Assembly: GCA_905221605.1 (NCBI GenBank)
Contig: CAJNDS010000668.1
Coordinates: forward strand, 160,001 to 224,000
Direction of reading: 5' to 3'
Length of the DNA: 64,000 nt
Origin: Symbiodinium natans
Lineage: Eukaryota; Sar; Dinophyceae; Suessiales; Symbiodiniaceae
Shown: positions 49,390 through 58,960 of the stretch, one piece after another
Layout of the letters: each line of letters starts with the position of its first letter
How positions within the stretch are numbered: the stretch's first letter is position 1
The notes under the pieces: generated by a model
Database searches by the model: none
Told to the model about the DNA's origin: nothing
The model's input: the letters and a program-made list of their open reading frames with translations, nothing else
Translations under genes and position numbers: made by a program

Positions 49390-50165
49390 GGGTTTAGGGT
49401 TTAGGGTTTTAGTTGTTTAGGGTTTAGGGTTTAGGGTTTAGAGTTTCGAGCTTAGGGTTTAGGGGTGTTTAGGGGTGTTGGAGTTTGGGGGCTAGGATTT
49501 CGGGTTTGGAGGCATTTGAGGCTGAAGGCTTTGGGGGTCTGAGGGACTTCGGGTCTTCAGGGGTTCGAGGTTTCGGGGTTTTGGGCTTTTGTGGGAATTA
49601 AAGGGTTTTGCGCTCATGGTCTGGGGATTTTGAGTTCAGCAAGGGCTTTAGGTTTGTTTGGGGATGAGGCTAGGAGCTTGGCGTTTAGGGTTTCGGGGTT
49701 TATTCGGGTCTGCGGGTCGGGTCTAGGGTTTTGGGTTTAGGGTAGAAATGCCGGCGGCGCCTAGATCCGTTTGCATAGGTCTCATGGATAGAAGCCATTA
49801 AGTTTGCTTGACAGAAGCCCCAGGGGCCCGGTCTCAATGTTTCTAAGGAAGGGTCCAAGGGATTAGGGTTTAGGGTTAAGTAATTCAAATGGAGTTGAAA
49901 GTAGAGTTCCCTACTTGTGGCAACCCATGAACATCCGGGTAGACTTGAAGGGTTCCTCCATCCGCAACTTACAATCCTACTCCACCAAGTGAGGGTTCGG
50001 GGTTTCGGCTTTCGGGTTTAGGGTTTAGGGTGTTTTGAATTCAGGTCCCTTTGCAAGCTAATTTGTTCATTCATAGTGGTAAGACCCCATGAAAGAGAGG
50101 ACCACTACGCAACTTCCCCTGTTGAAATCAACCTCCAAGAATAGCGAACTTGAACATTCCTGTCC
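49390..50165. other. degenerate G-rich arrays and unique sequence
   Basis: TTTAGGG variants scattered from 49390 to 49760 and at 49865 and 50015, with a half family A sequence near 49920. No exon supported. Confidence 0.4.
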
Positions 50166-50171
50166 TCGGCA

Positions 50172-50223
50172 GGGGCATTATCCTGTTCCTGCTCGGGTAC
50201 GGCCGCGGACCTAAAAAAGAAGT
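50172..50223 (+). CDS. exon-like island, hydrophobic
   Basis: After CGGCAG the frame reads GIILFLLGYGRGPKKE; part of a membrane helix with a basic end. Possibly the same gene as the 47446 and 50770 islands. Confidence 0.35.
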
Positions 50224-50239
50224 TTAGGGTCTCCCCCCT

Positions 50240-50769
50240 AAACCTTAAACCTTAAACCCTCAACCCTAAACCCTAAACCCTGCAACCTAAACCCTAAACC
50301 TTAGACCCAAGCCCCAAGCCGATGCTTCAAGGAGCGATGACCCCTTGGAGTTAAGGGACCCATACTACGGGACGATGCAACTACCACCCAAAACCCCAAA
50401 CCCAAAACCCAAAACCCTAAACCCTAAACCCCAAGCCCTAAGCCCTAAGCCCTAAACCCTAGATTCAGGGTAATCAACTGCTCTAAGCCCCAAGCTGGCC
50501 AAACTGAGGCTTCAAGGAGCTCTGGGATCAGCACCTGATTCAGCCCCACCTCGAGGAAGCGACGATCTACTTGCCGCGGCCTCACCTAGGATGCCCAGTA
50601 GTACCCTTATTCCCTTTATTGGGGGGTTTAGGTTTCCCTTTTAAACCCCCTTTTAAGCCAAAAAGGGCACCCTTCTTATTCCTAGGTTACTGGGCAACCT
50701 AGTCACTATCTGAGCCTGAACACTTATAAGGGGACGCATGAATTAAACGTAGTTGGTTCCATGTTACTG
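50240..50769. other. C-rich variant arrays and unique sequence
   Basis: CCCTAAA/CCCTCAA at 50240-50310, CCCAAAA at 50390-50465, then unique sequence with AAAAGGGCACCCTTCTTATT, which resembles 26847 in transporter A intron 1. Confidence 0.4.
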
Positions 50770-50876
50770 TGCTGCCTGGGAACTGCGTAAGGTTTTTTGC
50801 GACCATCGCCTTTGTGATCCTCCTCGTCATGGTCGGGGCTTTCGTGGCTTGCCGCGAAGTGTGGATCCTGAAGCCC
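50770..50876 (+). CDS. exon with predicted transmembrane helix
   Basis: Frame reads LPGNCVRFFATIAFVILLVM then VGAFVACREVWIL, a strong membrane helix of about 21 residues with a charged flank. No family recognised. Confidence 0.45.
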
Positions 50877-51253
50877 CAAACCCCAAACCCCGAAAACAAC
50901 ACTGCCTACTGCAAGTCTTTAGGAGCGGAGACGTGCCCTAGTCCAAGGAATGAATCATGAACCATCGACCATGGGTTGAGGGTTCAGGGTTTTAAGGTTC
51001 TCAAGGTGCAGGTTTACTCGAGGCACACACCCTAAACCTTAAACCCCATGAATATGCACTTGCGCCCTGAGTCTCAATCCTTAAAGTCCTTAAAGTCCCC
51101 CCCCCAACAAAAAAAAAACCTCCCCAAACTTCTGTCAATGCCAAGCAAGCCCTCAACACTAAGCTCTAAAGCTAAAGCTCCCCCCCTCCCTCCCCCTCGC
51201 ACCTTCCCCCCACACACACACCCTCACTACTCTGGAGGAGTGTCCTACCCCGA
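50877..51253. other. CCCCAAA traces and poly-C/poly-A sequence
   Basis: C-rich and A-rich low-complexity segments (51095-51130, 51178-51225). No gene supported. Confidence 0.35.
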
Positions 51254-51336
51254 TGAAGCCCCAGCAGGTGAACTGGCTGCGTGACAAAGTCGGCTCCTGG
51301 CCTACTTGTCTGGCTTGCGGCATGCAGCAGCAGGTT
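51254..51336 (+). CDS. exon-like island, unknown protein
   Basis: Frame reads MKPQQVNWLRDKVGSWPTCL then ACGMQQQ, ending near GCAGG|TTTAG. No family. Confidence 0.35.
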
Positions 51337-52009
51337 TAGAGGTTCAGCTAGCAGGTGGGCTTTAGGGTTCAGGGGTTGTTTGGGGTTTTTGAGGGTTTAG
51401 GGTTTAGGGTGTAGGGTTTAGGGTTTAGGGTTATGGGCGAAGACCCGGAGAGCCCAATACCCCCCTTGGTTCAGACGTGGGCCTTAACTCAGAAAACGGA
51501 CCCCTGACTACACGAAGGTCTGTCACTCACTAAGGGATATCGGGCTGACGACGGGTCCCGCTTTCGTTCTGGGTTCCTGGCTGCCTTGTGAAAGAGCCTT
51601 ATTGAGATAAGGACCTCTTAGACACATGGTTGAACAAAACAAGGGTGCCCTTTCTTGTCCTCGCTTACTTTGGGCAACCCAAAACCCAAAACCCAAAACC
51701 CTAAACCTAGCGCTAAACCCTAAACCCTAAACCCTAAGCCCTAAACCCTAAACCCTAAACCCTAAACCCTAAACCCTAAACCCTAAACCCTAAACCCTAA
51801 ACCCTAAACCCCAAGCCTCAGCCCCAAGCCCCAAGACCTAAGGGTTGCCTTGACTTACAGAGCTGCATTTGGGGTACATAAAGTCCCTGGACCCCTAAAG
51901 CCCTAAAACCCCTAAACCCCTAAAACAGGGTTTAGGGTTTAGGGTTCCGGGTAAGACTCCGAAAGCTCCTAAACCCCTAAAGCGCCCACACCCTAAACCT
52001 AAACCGCAG
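51337..52009. repeat. TTTAGGG then long CCCTAAA array
   Basis: TTTAGGG at 51390-51432, unique sequence (51435-51665), CCCTAAA at 51670-51830, then unique and short arrays. G-then-C order as in introns. Confidence 0.7.
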
Positions 52010-52125
52010 GCTTCGTCCACAACGTCATGTCCTTCGTGGACGAGCGGGCGCAGCCGGGTTTTCAGGGACCTTCGGGGGCTCGGGGTCCCTTTATCGCCGG
52101 CCGGCCGAAGCCCCACAAGGTTCAG
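52010..52125 (+). CDS. exon-like island, unknown protein
   Basis: After CCGCAG the frame reads GFVHNVMSFVDERAQPGFQG then PSGARGPFIAGRPKPHKVQ. One of the longer and better islands; no family recognised. Confidence 0.45.
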
Positions 52126-52129
52126 AGTT

Positions 52130-52560
52130 TAGGGTTTAGCCCTAAACCCTAAACCCCAAACCCTAAACCCGAAACGCCGAAACCCTAAACACAAACCCTA
52201 AACCCGAAACCCCGAAACCCCAAACTCTAAACCATAAACCCTAAACTCCAAACCCTAAACCCTAAACCCTAAACCATAAACCCTAAACTCCAAACCCTAA
52301 ACCCTAAACCCTAGGGTTTCGGGATTTGGTGTTCACGATCAACACTCACAAGCCCATAAAACCACAAACTCCCAGCAGAGAACGGGGCCTTTTGAATCTT
52401 TCGGGGGCTGTGTGGGGTAGGGTTTAGGGTTTAGGGTTTAAGGTGTAGGGTTTTAGGGTTTAGGCTTTAGGGTCGTAGGGGCTTCGGCCGTGAATTTCTC
52501 GTTGCAACTCCCCTAGATCATTGTAAGCCCGAAACCCTAAACCCTAAACCGCACTTGGGG
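52130..52560. repeat. CCCTAAA/CCCGAAA and TTTAGGG arrays
   Basis: C-rich array 52130-52315, unique, TTTAGGG 52416-52480, then CCCTAAA traces before the next island. Confidence 0.8.
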
Positions 52561-52620
52561 GCGCAGGCAGGGCCGGTGTAACTGAGGGCGGGGGTGTGGG
52601 GAAGGGGGCGACTGCGTTCA

Positions 52621-52679
52621 GATGGATGACGTCATGGACTTCTTCGGTTTCGACGACGATAGCGATGACGACCTTGAAG
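52621..52679 (+). CDS. exon-like island, acidic N-terminus with Met
   Basis: GTTCAG precedes an ATG opening MDDVMDFFGFDDDSDDDLEG, with GT just after. It looks like the first exon of an acidic protein, perhaps continuing at 53397 and 53942. Confidence 0.45.
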
Positions 52680-53396
52680 GTATCGCGGCTTCTATCAGGG
52701 GTTTTCAGCGGGTTTTTGTTGTGGCCTGGTCTCTCTCAATAAAGGTACCTTCTTTTGCGTCCCGAATCTGTTTTTTCGAGGCCCTTTGATTCAGGCAGTC
52801 AAGGATATGAGCTACATATATGGGTGCCTTAATTTAGACAGCCCCATCGCTAACTATTTAGATCACCTGTTGGTTTCCGGACCCACCAGTCTGAAAGGGT
52901 ATGAGGGTTTGATTGCAGGGTATTAGGGTTTAGGGCTTAGGGTTTAGGGTTTGGGGTTTAGGGTTTAGGGTTAGGGTATTGTAGGGTTTTCGGGTATTTC
53001 ATAAAGGGTATCAAAGAGTGGTCTCGTTTAGCATGGTGCGTCAGGGTGTTGGGGGAAAAGGGTTCCCAGTATACCCTAAACCCTAAACCCTAAACCCTAA
53101 ACCCTAAACCCTAAACCCTAAACCGTGCCCCTCAAACCAGAACCAGGAGGAATTTCCTCCGATATCCGGGCCCTTCTAGACCCTCACCTCCAGAACCCTA
53201 AACCCTAAACCCTAAACCCTAAACCCTAAGCCCTAAACCCTGCACCCTAAACCCTAAACCCTACACCCTACACCCTAAACCCTAAACCCTAACCCTACAC
53301 CCTACACCCTAAACCCTCTGCCCTAAACCCTAAACCCTAAACCCTAAACCCTCAACCCTAAACCTGTCCTTCCATACCCCGTGCTGCTGAGATTTC
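52680..53396. repeat. unique sequence then CCCTAAA arrays
   Basis: TTTAGGG at 52920-52985, CCCTAAA at 53075-53125 and CCCTAAA/CCCTACA at 53195-53365. No exon clearly supported. Confidence 0.6.
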
Positions 53397-53459
53397 AAGC
53401 TTCCCGACGTACACGACTACGATCCGAAGCCGGGAGACGCAGATCTTGGGTACCTCAGG
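53397..53459 (+). CDS. exon-like island, unknown protein
   Basis: After TTTCAAG the frame reads LPDVHDYDPKPGDADLGYLR. It may join the acidic exon at 52621. Confidence 0.4.
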
Positions 53460-53941
53460 GGCTCTGGCTTAGGGTGCTGAGGGATCAGGGGGGTATCAAG
53501 CTTAGGGTTGAGAGGGTGCTTGGGTCTCCACCCCCATGAAGCAGAAAAAGGGTTGAAGGGTTTAGGGTATAGGGTTCCCCAGGTGAAGGCCTTCCTAGCC
53601 CCTGAACCCTAACCCCTCAACCCTAACAACATCCGTAGACGGTTCAGAGTTTAAGTTTTTTAAGTTCTAAACCCTAGACACTACCGGCCTGCCATGGGTG
53701 GTGTGGACCCCCAAATACTAGGATCCCTTATAGTAAGGATCCCAATAAGGTACCCTCAATACCGTAAACCCCCCAGACTTGGAGGTACTTAGTAACCCAT
53801 TACAAGTGTAGTTCTAACCCTCTTATACGCCCCTTAAGTATCCTAATAGGACTTTATCTGGGTGCTAAGTACAGTTATTGTTGGGTTACTAAGTATCCCT
53901 AAACCCTAAACCCTAAACCCAAAAACACCCATATGATCCCA
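53460..53941. repeat. family B fragment and a foldback
   Basis: Family B at 53702-53773. A distinct foldback at 53776-53894 with GTACTTAGTAACCCA and TGGGTTACTAAGTA ends. Short CCCTAAA units follow. Confidence 0.65.
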
Positions 53942-54030
53942 GGGCGCCCAAGCAGCAACGTCTCGCCGGCGGGGGAAAGGGCGCGATGCCCGCAGCCAAC
54001 CGGAAAGCACCTCGGCCGAGGTTTAAGGAA
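53942..54030 (+). CDS. exon-like island, basic
   Basis: After CCCAG the frame reads APKQQRLAGGGKGAMPAANR then KAPRPRFKE. Basic, Gly/Ala-rich. Confidence 0.4.
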
Positions 54031-54385
54031 TCTAAACCCTAAACCCTAAGCCCTAAACCCGAAACCCTAAACCCTAAGCCCTAAACCTGAAACCCTGCTA
54101 GTTTCCAGGGCTGTAGGTTGAGGATTTCGGGGGCTCGGGTCGGGCGTGATGATTCCAGCATTGTGGGTTCAATGCTTGATGCAACATCGTCTCAGCTAGT
54201 GAGCTCAAGGGTGTCCGGGCTTGAGGGTTTTAGGTTTTAGGGCTTAGGGTTTGGGGTTTTGGGTTTTGGGGCTTTAGGGTTTCTAGGGTTTAGGGTTTAG
54301 GTTGTGTGTTTTGTTTGGGGTTTTTGTGGGTTTCTGGGTTTTCTTTGTCCGGCGGCTCCTGGGGTCTATTTTTGGGAGCCGGGGT

Positions 54386-54700
54386 GAGCATCTTGGATAT
54401 CTGCAGCGGAGGAAGCGCAAACCTTGAGCCTTATGATACCGCAGATGAGGTATGCTTGGAGGGTCATTTGGGTAGTTATAAGAAGGGTTGCAAGTACCCT
54501 AAACAGGGTTATAAGTATAGTTGCCATGCTTATAATTCTACTTCTTAACTACCCATGAACCTACAAGTGCCCTTAGTTTTTTTGGATGCCCTAAACCCTA
54601 AACCCCCAGATGAAACCCCAATCGTGTGGTCGCTGCGGAAGGACAGATCAAGCCGCCCTTTGGCTTTGTCGGAGTGCAGCCGCAGGGAGGGTGGTGGGTT
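54386..54700 (+). CDS. two exons split by a family A foldback intron
   Basis: Exon 54386-54449 reads SILDICSGGSANLEPYDTAD. A GT donor follows and the next exon starts at 54610 after CCCCCAG. CAGATGA occurs at both edges (54442-54448 and 54607-54613). With a GT-AG splice the second exon reads MKPQSCGRCGRTDQAALWLC, zinc-finger-like; if the duplicated bases are used once it reads ETPIVWSLRKDRSSRPLALS. The frame is therefore not settled. Confidence 0.45.
54450..54609. mobile_element. family A foldback acting as an intron
   Basis: 160 bp from GT to AG, almost entirely a family A element (GCTTGGAGGGTCATTTGGGT at 54457 to TAACTACCCATGAACCTACA near 54570), with CAGATGA direct repeats at its edges. 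Confidence 0.6.
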
Positions 54701-54711
54701 CCTGCCTTGTT

Positions 54712-54895
54712 GGGTTTAGGGTTTAGGGTTTCGGGTTTAGGGTTTAGGGTTTAGGGTGCAGGATTTAGAGTTTCGGGTTAGGGTACTATAGGAGCTTGAA
54801 TACTTCCCAATATGATCCCCAGAAAATGTAGTAAAGACTACCCCCCCAAATTCCCTATGTTGGAGGTTTCAGGGCTTTCTTTGTTTCTGCAAACA
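54712..54895 (+). repeat. TTTAGGG array and unique tail
   Basis: TTTAGGG with variants to 54785, then unique sequence up to the next possible exon. Confidence 0.8.
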
Positions 54896-54965
54896 GGCTT
54901 GCTTCCAGTCTGCCCGCACCTCCCAGGAAATTCGGGTCAAGACATGCTTTGCGGTGCCCCATATT
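54896..54965 (+). CDS. exon-like island, unknown protein
   Basis: After AAACAG the frame reads ACFQSARTSQEIRVKTCFAV. Short; no family. Confidence 0.3.
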
Positions 54966-55502
54966 TGGACCTCGACTTGTTTTAGGAGGCTCTCTGAGGC
55001 CCTAAGCCTTCAGCCGTCAGCCATAAGCCTTAAGCCCTAAGCCTTAAGCCCGAAGCCCGAAGCGAAGCCCTAGCCCTAGCCCTAGCCATAAGCGCAAAGC
55101 CCGACGACCGAAGCCCTAAGCTCGAAGACCTAAGCCCCTTAGCCCTAAGCCCTCAACGCGGTAAGGGGCAACCTATCGTCCCTGGTGGATGGGCCCACTC
55201 ATGGGCGCCAACCGGCCGCGGGTTGCCGGGTGCCTTGGGTGTTGAAAGAGAGTCAAGGGCTTACTTAGTACTCGTAGCTGAAGGAGTACACTACACTTTT
55301 TGGGATACCCCAATCCCCTATAGAACTGAAAGTGCGCATTTTTTTGGGGCTTATGAACTCAGCAACTAAGTTTAGGGTCTTAGCATTCAGCAGCTCCCAA
55401 AGGCTCTCCTCTGAACTAAGAGAGAACCTGGACCCTACACCTTTCCACTCGAAACTAAACCCCCTAAACAGTGAACCCTAAACCCTAGACCATATGAGGT
55501 GT
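54966..55502. other. CCCTAAG/CCCGAAG variants and unique sequence
   Basis: 54990-55155 is a decayed telomere-like stretch (CCTTAAGCC, CCCTAGC). The rest shows no gene. Confidence 0.4.
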
Positions 55503-55618
55503 ACTTGGAGGTTCATGGGTAATTCGAAGTAGGGCTATATGTGCCCCAGATAAGGTAAGAAGTCCAATTACCATGTGATTGTAGCCCTATTTACAACAAC
55601 CCATGAACCTCCAAGTAG
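55503..55618. repeat. foldback repeat family A
   Basis: ACTTGGAGGTTCATGGGTAA and CAACCCATGAACCTCCAAGT ends, 116 bp. Confidence 0.88.
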
Positions 55619-55784
55619 TAAGTAGCCCTAACCCCCAAACCCTAAACACTAAACCTAGAACCAAAAAACCCCAAGAAGGAACACCCTGGCCCAGACTTTC
55701 TGAACTCTGCCCACTGGGCTCAGCGCCCACAGGCGCCCGCGCGAGAATGTCCGTGAGATACCCGTGTGAGATGTGAGCTTTGGG

Positions 55785-56400
55785 GTTTAGGGTTTAGGGT
55801 TTTAGGGGATTAGGGGTTTAGGGGTTTAGGGGTTTAGGGGTTTAGGGGTTTAGGGGTTTAGGGGTTTAGGGGTTTAGGGGTTTAGGGGTTTAGGGGTTTA
55901 GGGGTCTAGGGTTTAGGGTTTAGGGCTTAGGGTTTAGGAAGATGCTGCGCAGCCTCGCAGTGCTCATGGTTTTGGGATTTGGTTTGTAGGGTTTTAGGGT
56001 TTAGTGTTTAGGGTGGGTTTTAGCGCCTTAGGGTTTTCGGGTTGTAGGGTTTTAGGGTTTCAGGGTTTCAGGGTTTTAGGGTTTTTGGGTTTTTCGGTTT
56101 TTGGGTTTTGCGGTTTTGGGCTTTTAGGGTTTCGGGGTTTTGGGGTTTTAGGGCTTCGGGTTTTTGGGGTCTTAGGGTTTTAGCCCTAAACCCTAAACTC
56201 TAAACCCTAAACCCTAAACCCCAAACCCCAAACCCCAAACCCGTTGATATGGATAGGTTTTGAGGCGATCTTTTCGGGCCTGGCTACTTGGGCTTTAGGG
56301 CGTTGAGGGCTTGACGGCTTTAGGAGTTTCGGGTTTAGGGTTTAGGGTTTGGGGTTTAGGGTTTGGGGTTTAGGGTTTAGGGTTTAAAGCTTTAGGGCTT
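55785..56400 (+). repeat. TTTAGGG / GGGGTTTA / GGGTTTTA arrays
   Basis: A homogeneous GGGGTTTA 8-mer block (55805-55905), GGGTTTTA variants to 56180, a C-rich patch (56180-56240), and TTTAGGG/TTTGGGG to 56390. Confidence 0.9.
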
Positions 56401-56499
56401 TCAGGCTTCAGGAGCTTAGGGTTTAGGATTTTGGTCTGGACTCGGATGGGGGGTTCGGTTCGTGACGCTGCGCGTGTGCCGGGAGAAGTGCTTTCTCCG

Positions 56500-56640
56500 A
56501 AGTAGGCCACGAGCTCTCCGGGCCCGGATGCAAAAAGGACGAGGCTTGCCCCGCAACCTGAACCCGAACTTTCTAGAAATGGATCCGACCTCCTCCCAAA
56601 AGGAGGGCGAGAGCAGCCGTATCTAAACCTCCCAGGTGAC
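56500..56640 (+). CDS. exon-like island, unknown protein
   Basis: Open frame reading ATSSPGPDAKRTRLAPQPEP then ELSRNGSDLLPKGGREQPYL before CCCTAAA sequence. Long for this window; no family recognised. Confidence 0.4.
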
Positions 56641-56644
56641 CCTG

Positions 56645-56770
56645 AAACCTAAACCCTAAACCCTGAACCCTAAACCCTAAACCCTAAACCCTAAACCCTA
56701 AACCCTAAACCCTAAACCCTAAACCCTAAACCCTTAACCCTAAACCCTAAACCCAAAACCCTAAACCACC
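56645..56770 (-). repeat. CCCTAAA array
   Basis: About sixteen heptamers with one CCCTTAA and one CCCAAAA variant. Confidence 0.95.
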
Positions 56771-57165
56771 CGACAACCTAAGCCCAAGAATCCAGTTCCC
56801 CGAAGTGCTGAAGCCCGAAGCCCCAAAAAACCCAATCTCTAAATCCCTCCGTCAAGAGGTATCCGCAACCCTAAATTAAACTCCCCCTAAACCCTAAACC
56901 CTAAACCTTAAATCCTCAACTGCAACTGTTTCTTGTTTTAGTGCGCTTGCCCTGCAGTAGAGCCCCAAGGTTGGGGCCACAAGGGGGATCCTAAATCTTA
57001 TAAACCCTGGAAACCCTAAAAGCTGTAGGGTTTAATGAGTTAGGGTTTAGGGATTCGGGTTTAGGGTTTAGGCTTTAGGCTTTAGGCTTTAGGCTTCAAC
57101 CCTAAAGCCCAAAACCCTTCGCCCTAAAGCCCCCAACCCCAAAAGAGCTTCTCCCCACGCAGGCG

Positions 57166-57220
57166 CCCGGGAATCATAAGCTGACCTTCACCAACCGCCT
57201 CAAGGACGAGGCCTGAAAGT
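57166..57220 (+). CDS. possible terminal exon
   Basis: After ACGCAG the frame reads APGNHKLTFTNRLKDEA and reaches TGA; a GC donor (GAG|GCCTGA) is equally possible. TTTAGGG follows at 57237. Confidence 0.35.
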
Positions 57221-57414
57221 CCTTCACCCGCTTAAGGGTTTAGGGTTTAGGGTTTGGGCTGTGGACCCGAGTACCCAGAGCCCTAAACCTCCCAAAGCCC
57301 AAAGCCCGAATCCCTGGAACCAAAAAAAACCTGAACCCAAAGCCATTAAACCCTAAACCATTAAACCCTTAAGCCCATAAACCTTTAAACCCATAAACCC
57401 ACAAACCCTAAAAC

Positions 57415-57865
57415 CCAGGATCTCTTAAAACCCTAAAACCCTAAAACCCTAAAACCCTAAAACCCTAAAACCCTAAAACCCTAAAACCCTAAAACCCTAA
57501 AACCCTAAAACCCTAAAACCCTAAAACCCTAAAACCCTAAAACCCTAAAACCCTAAAACCCTTAAAACCCTAAAAACCCTAAAAACCCTAAAACCCCCTC
57601 AACCCTAAAACCCTAAAACCTAACCCTAAACCCTAAACCCTAAACCCTAAAAACCTAAACCTAAAACCTAAAACCCTAAAACCCTAAAACCTAAAACCCT
57701 AAAACCCTACCCTAAAACCCTAAAACCCTAAAACCCTAAGCCCTAAAGCCCTAAAGCCCTAAAGCCCTAAAACCCTAAAACCCTAAAACCCTAAAACCCT
57801 AAAACCCTAAAACCCTAAAACCCTAAAACCCTAAAACCCTAAAACCCTAAAACCCTCAACCAGCC
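57415..57865 (-). repeat. AAAACCCT 8-bp variant array
   Basis: About 450 bp dominated by the 8-mer CCCTAAAA with brief CCCTAAAG and CCCTAAA blocks. Confidence 0.97.
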
Positions 57866-57979
57866 ATGTCAGGCTTGTCGTTAGTTTGAGCCAGGGCCCG
57901 GTGCGGAACTGCAGCGCTAGGCACCCCGACACCATCGCCTTCTGGGGGTTTATGCGCTTTTTGTTCATGACCATAGTAC
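57866..57979. other. unique island between opposed arrays
   Basis: About 110 bp flanked left by CCCTAAAA and right by TTTTAGGG, the same layout as exons, but no single frame is convincing. Confidence 0.3.
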
Positions 57980-58210
57980 AGAGTTCAGGTTTTAGGGTTT
58001 AGGGTTTAGGGTTTTAGGGTTAGGGTTTAGGGTTTTAGGGTTTTAGGGTTAGGGTTTAGGGTTTTAGGGTTTTAGGGTTAGGGTTTAGGGTTTAGGGTTT
58101 TAGGGTTTTAGGGTTTAGGGTTTTAGGGTTAGGGTTTAGGGTTTAGGGTTTTAGGGTTTTAGGGTTTAGGGTTTAGGGTTGTAGGGTTAGGGTTTAGGGT
58201 TTTAGGGTGC
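57980..58210 (+). repeat. TTTAGGG / TTTTAGGG / TTAGGG mixed array
   Basis: An ordered mixture of 6-, 7- and 8-base units recurring roughly every 36-50 bp, suggesting a higher-order repeat. Confidence 0.93.
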
Positions 58211-58299
58211 AGCATCGGCTGAACGCAATGCTATGAAGACATGCCCACCCCGAGGCCACCCAAAGTTGTACGAAAGCTGCCTCTCCGGTGTGATTGGCC

Positions 58300-58560
58300 T
58301 TATGGGCCGCTTGGGGCCATAAGGCAAAGGACAACAGGCTTTTGCGCAGGGGACGGTCTGGGCCGAAGGGCCTAAACAAAATCCAGGGCATGAACAGGCT
58401 CCAGGGTTTTGAGGGGATGCCGAGTGGACTTATGGGCCGCTTGGGGCCAGAAGGCAAGGGAGCTCACATGTTGCGCAGGGGACGGTCTGGGCCGAAGGGC
58501 CCTCTTCCTTTCCAGGGCGCCAACAGCCTCCATGTCTTTGAGGGGGTGTCGAGGATGTCC
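58300..58560. repeat. two-copy 130-bp tandem duplication
   Basis: TTATGGGCCGCTTGGGGCCA starts at 58300 and again at 58430; GCGCAGGGGACGGTCTGGGC and CCGAAGGGCC follow in both. A + strand frame is open across most of both copies, with repeated LRRGRSGPKG, but coding status is unknown. Confidence 0.85.
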
Positions 58561-58802
58561 CTTGGCGAAGGTCATGAACCTGCGAGGGTTTAAGGTTTCT
58601 GAGACCCCACTAGGAAGCTTTAAGGTACTTCTGCCTAATGGGAGGTTTCCCTGCTTACTGGGGGTTTAAGGTCCCCTGCCAACTGGAAAGGGCTTCCCAG
58701 ATGGGAGGGAATTTTTGAGCCCACGCTGACCTGCCTAAAGGGCCTAAACCCTAAACCCTAAACCCTAAGCCCTAAGCCCTAAACCCCTAAACCCTAAACC
58801 CC
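58561..58802. other. unique sequence then short CCCTAAA array
   Basis: No gene supported; heptamers at 58745-58802. Confidence 0.4.
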
Positions 58803-58886
58803 ATGCGGTGGGCAGCAGAGCCTGCCATGGTGGCTAAGCGCTGGACTGCGCCCGCCTACCCAACAGAGGGGAGAGGGGTGGCGGGC
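58803..58886 (+). CDS. exon-like island, unknown protein
   Basis: ATG right after the C array opens MRWAAEPAMVAKRWTAPAYP then TEGRGVAGG, ending at a TTTAGGG array (58889-58960). No family. Confidence 0.4.
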
Positions 58887-58960
58887 GGGTTTAGGGTTTA
58901 GGGTTCAGGGTTCAGGGTTCAGGGTTTAGGGTTTAGGGTTTAGGGTTTCGGGTTTCAGGG

